From contig JAGGNK010010226.1 in assembly GCA_017590115.1 (NCBI GenBank), forward strand, positions 4,685,732 through 4,749,731: a stretch of DNA of 64,000 nucleotides, written 5' to 3'. How positions within the stretch are numbered: the stretch's first letter is position 1; every line of letters begins with the position of its first letter. Shown piece after piece: positions 61,801 through 64,000 of the stretch. The notes under the pieces were generated by a model, which was given only the letters and a program-made list of their open reading frames with translations, made no database searches and was not told the DNA's origin. The stretch comes from Montifringilla adamsi. Taxonomy: Eukaryota > Chordata > Aves > Passeriformes > Passeridae. Position numbers and translations under genes: made by a program.

Positions 61801-64000
61801 AAAAAGAGCAACTTGGGTGTTGGAATGAAGGGATATTTCTGGAGTCTTTGTCTCCTCATTCTAACAGACACCCAATGGCAACAATCATGACTGCTTAGGA
61901 ATCTCATCAACGTTTAAACTAAACTCCTTTATAATTTAAGTTATAAATATTAAGCATTAAGTTATATATTTTTTGATCCTGGAATATAACTCCATGTTCA
62001 TTTCTTTCTTATGAAAGAGGGAATAAATCCATATAGGAAATACTCAAGACCTGCTATTAAATCCAGGGAGAAGTATGAATTACTTTGTTTAGCAGAACTC
62101 TAAATTTTTATTCTACAGGTTGGCCTAAAGGCAACAATAAGTGTTAATATCTTGTTATGGGAGTATATTCTTTTGTTAGTGTATGTGTATTCAGAACTTA
62201 GGAGACAATTACTTTAGGAAAAAACCCCTGGCATTCCACTGTTAGGTATAGTTGCCAAATTCCTATTTAATCACCTTTGAATAGTGAGTTTCTCTTGGCT
62301 TGCTTATTTATGTCTTCTAAGGGTTTGCCTGGTTTAGAAAACACTACATTTTCACTCAACAACCAAGAAGCCCAGAGAGTCCCACATTAAGACCCTAGCA
62401 GTGCCACAAAAATGAAAGATTTACTTAAGCAACTAACAATCATTCCTTCTTTGGGACCCACAGATAAAGAATTCATAAGAAGGAAACAAAATTAAAATCA
62501 TGAATTAGATCAGCTGAGATGGAGGCATCACAGGGGTAGATTTAAGGCAGCGATATGCGAGATACTATATTGATGAGGGACCTTGTTCAAGAGGTCCCTA
62601 AATACAGATCAACTCCAATTCAGTTTGCCAGTAATTCCCCTAATTTAATTAGGGACCAATAAGAATTTTAAGTTCATGAAGATTTAATTGAGTGAAGCTT
62701 TTGAATAATGCTGGGCTTTTCATTTATACATAATAAATGTGAAATATAATTAACCTGTTTTAGCTGTTCATAATTTTCCCCATTCCTTGCCAATTTTTAT
62801 TTAAGGTAAGAAATCATGCTATGCATTAATACACACATATGTACTTTTATCAATTTGCTAGTAACATTCTGTCTTTTTGACAATTGTGCTGCCAGCCTCT
62901 AGCAGGGATAAACACGTGTTTTGTGACTTGGGACTTACTACCCAGTCAGGCAATGGCACAGATTCAGATTCTCAGGCAGAATCAATCTTGCAGCCTGAAA
63001 GTTATTAGCTTATGTATAGAGTACGGCCACTTCCACCATCACACAGAAGGAAAATAATATATAGTAGAAGGTGTGCAAAAGAAAATACTTTGCTGTCCCT
63101 TGCAGCAAGAAAGCAAAAGCATCAATAAATCCAAAGATAACAGATCAAGATTAGCATTTTAAAATTACTTGCAACTCCTGATTATAACAACATATTCCCC
63201 TCTTTTCCTTCTCTTCCTCCTCCACACCTACAGGAGCCAAAAGAGTGGAGGTCTTTGGAAATTTATGGTAATAGTAAATCCAGTTTTAGCCTCAAGATTC
63301 AGAGCTGTAGCATTAGAATTAATAACTATCAGAGAGGAACAATTCTTTTTCAAAAGACTACCATCTTCATACAGGGAATACTTACATTGTGTCCTAGATA
63401 ATAGTTTAACATTTCAAAAATGGGACTTTGAAATGAAATAAGATTTAGAGCACACTGAGGATGATTTAGCAGTACTCTGAGGAATAAACATTATACTTAT
63501 GACTGTTTAAGTGTGAGATAATGAAATTAGAAATGGAAAATTCAAATGTGAATTAGAAGACATCTATTAAAAATACCTACATCTAGATCCTGACTCAATA
63601 AAGGGAATGTGTTTCAACTTGAGTCCTAAATTAGCTTATATTATTGTGACAGAGCGCCCCTAAGGCAGCTTGCATAATCAAGTATGGAAAAGGGGGAAGA
63701 AAGTGTTTAATAGTCCAATTCCCAAATATGGAATGGAAATTGCCAAATTCCCATATAGTACATGGAAAATCTTCAGATCATACCCAGAACAGTGAAGGAT
63801 AAAACAAAGTTTTCTAAACTGATCATTCTTCTGCCTTTATTAATTGTTAAATGCATGCAAACATTTTTCAGAATGCTACAGCAGGGGGTGAGAACTCAGT
63901 CTAAAAGAGGTTGAAACAGGGAAAAGGAAAAAGGGATGCAGGTGTATGCAAGCAAAACTACAGAAAACATCACTAAGTCAGCTCAGACAAAGCATCGCTA
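58801..64000. other. AT-rich non-coding stretch to window end, no gene seen
   Basis: No gene, RNA gene or repeat family was recognised. A T/G-rich tract with GGTTTGGTTGGG words lies at 60037-60063. The interval 59280-59480 is somewhat GC-richer without an identifiable element. Open frames up to 94 codons (for example 61614-61898 and 63169-63441) lack domains. Confidence 0.6.

Overview
The window looks like an AT-rich, gene-poor stretch of a bird chromosome, most likely from a songbird. The evidence is the repeat content: several pieces of the avian CR1 LINE, a well-bounded solo LTR of a type I associate with passerine ERVL-like elements, many oligo-A tracts mixed with CCAAA/AAACA words, and no sign of bacterial-style gene packing. 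Every long open reading frame I examined is either inside a repeat or has the look of a chance frame. No complete protein-coding gene, tRNA, rRNA, CRISPR array or operon can be supported. The window is therefore intergenic, or lies within long introns.

Layout. 1-15.9 kb is almost featureless AT-rich DNA with one CR1 3' fragment (about 3.4 kb), A-rich tracts and one possible 108-bp exon (13.05 kb). At 15.9-16.4 kb is the best CR1 copy, on the minus strand, still showing the end of ORF2 with a frameshift. 16.4-25.7 kb is unremarkable except for a short protein-like minus-strand segment near 21.1 kb. 25.7-28.1 kb holds a second CR1 3' end, a weak older CR1-like block, a small tandem duplication and a degraded LTR-like element. 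28-33.8 kb is plain apart from long A tracts. 33.8-35.7 kb is a repeat cluster: a CR1 fragment, a nearly perfect 383-bp tandem duplication, an old LTR-like tail and a degenerate GACCTG repeat. A CpG-richer patch sits at 38.6-38.9 kb. At 45.7-46.7 kb is a second nearly perfect tandem duplication (about 459 bp), each copy ending in about 35 A residues. A CR1 tail is at 51.0 kb, the solo LTR at 55.65-56.36 kb, and a plus-strand internal CR1 ORF2 fragment at 58.4-58.8 kb. The remainder to 64 kb shows nothing I can name.

There is no set of genes acting together here. The history that can be read is one of old CR1 and LTR insertions plus at least two recent local tandem duplications whose edges lie in A-rich DNA or short repeated words. 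I found no convincing undescribed biological system. The recent duplications and the few candidate exons are the observations most worth checking. Repeat family assignments rest on recognising the sequences by eye, not on a database search.
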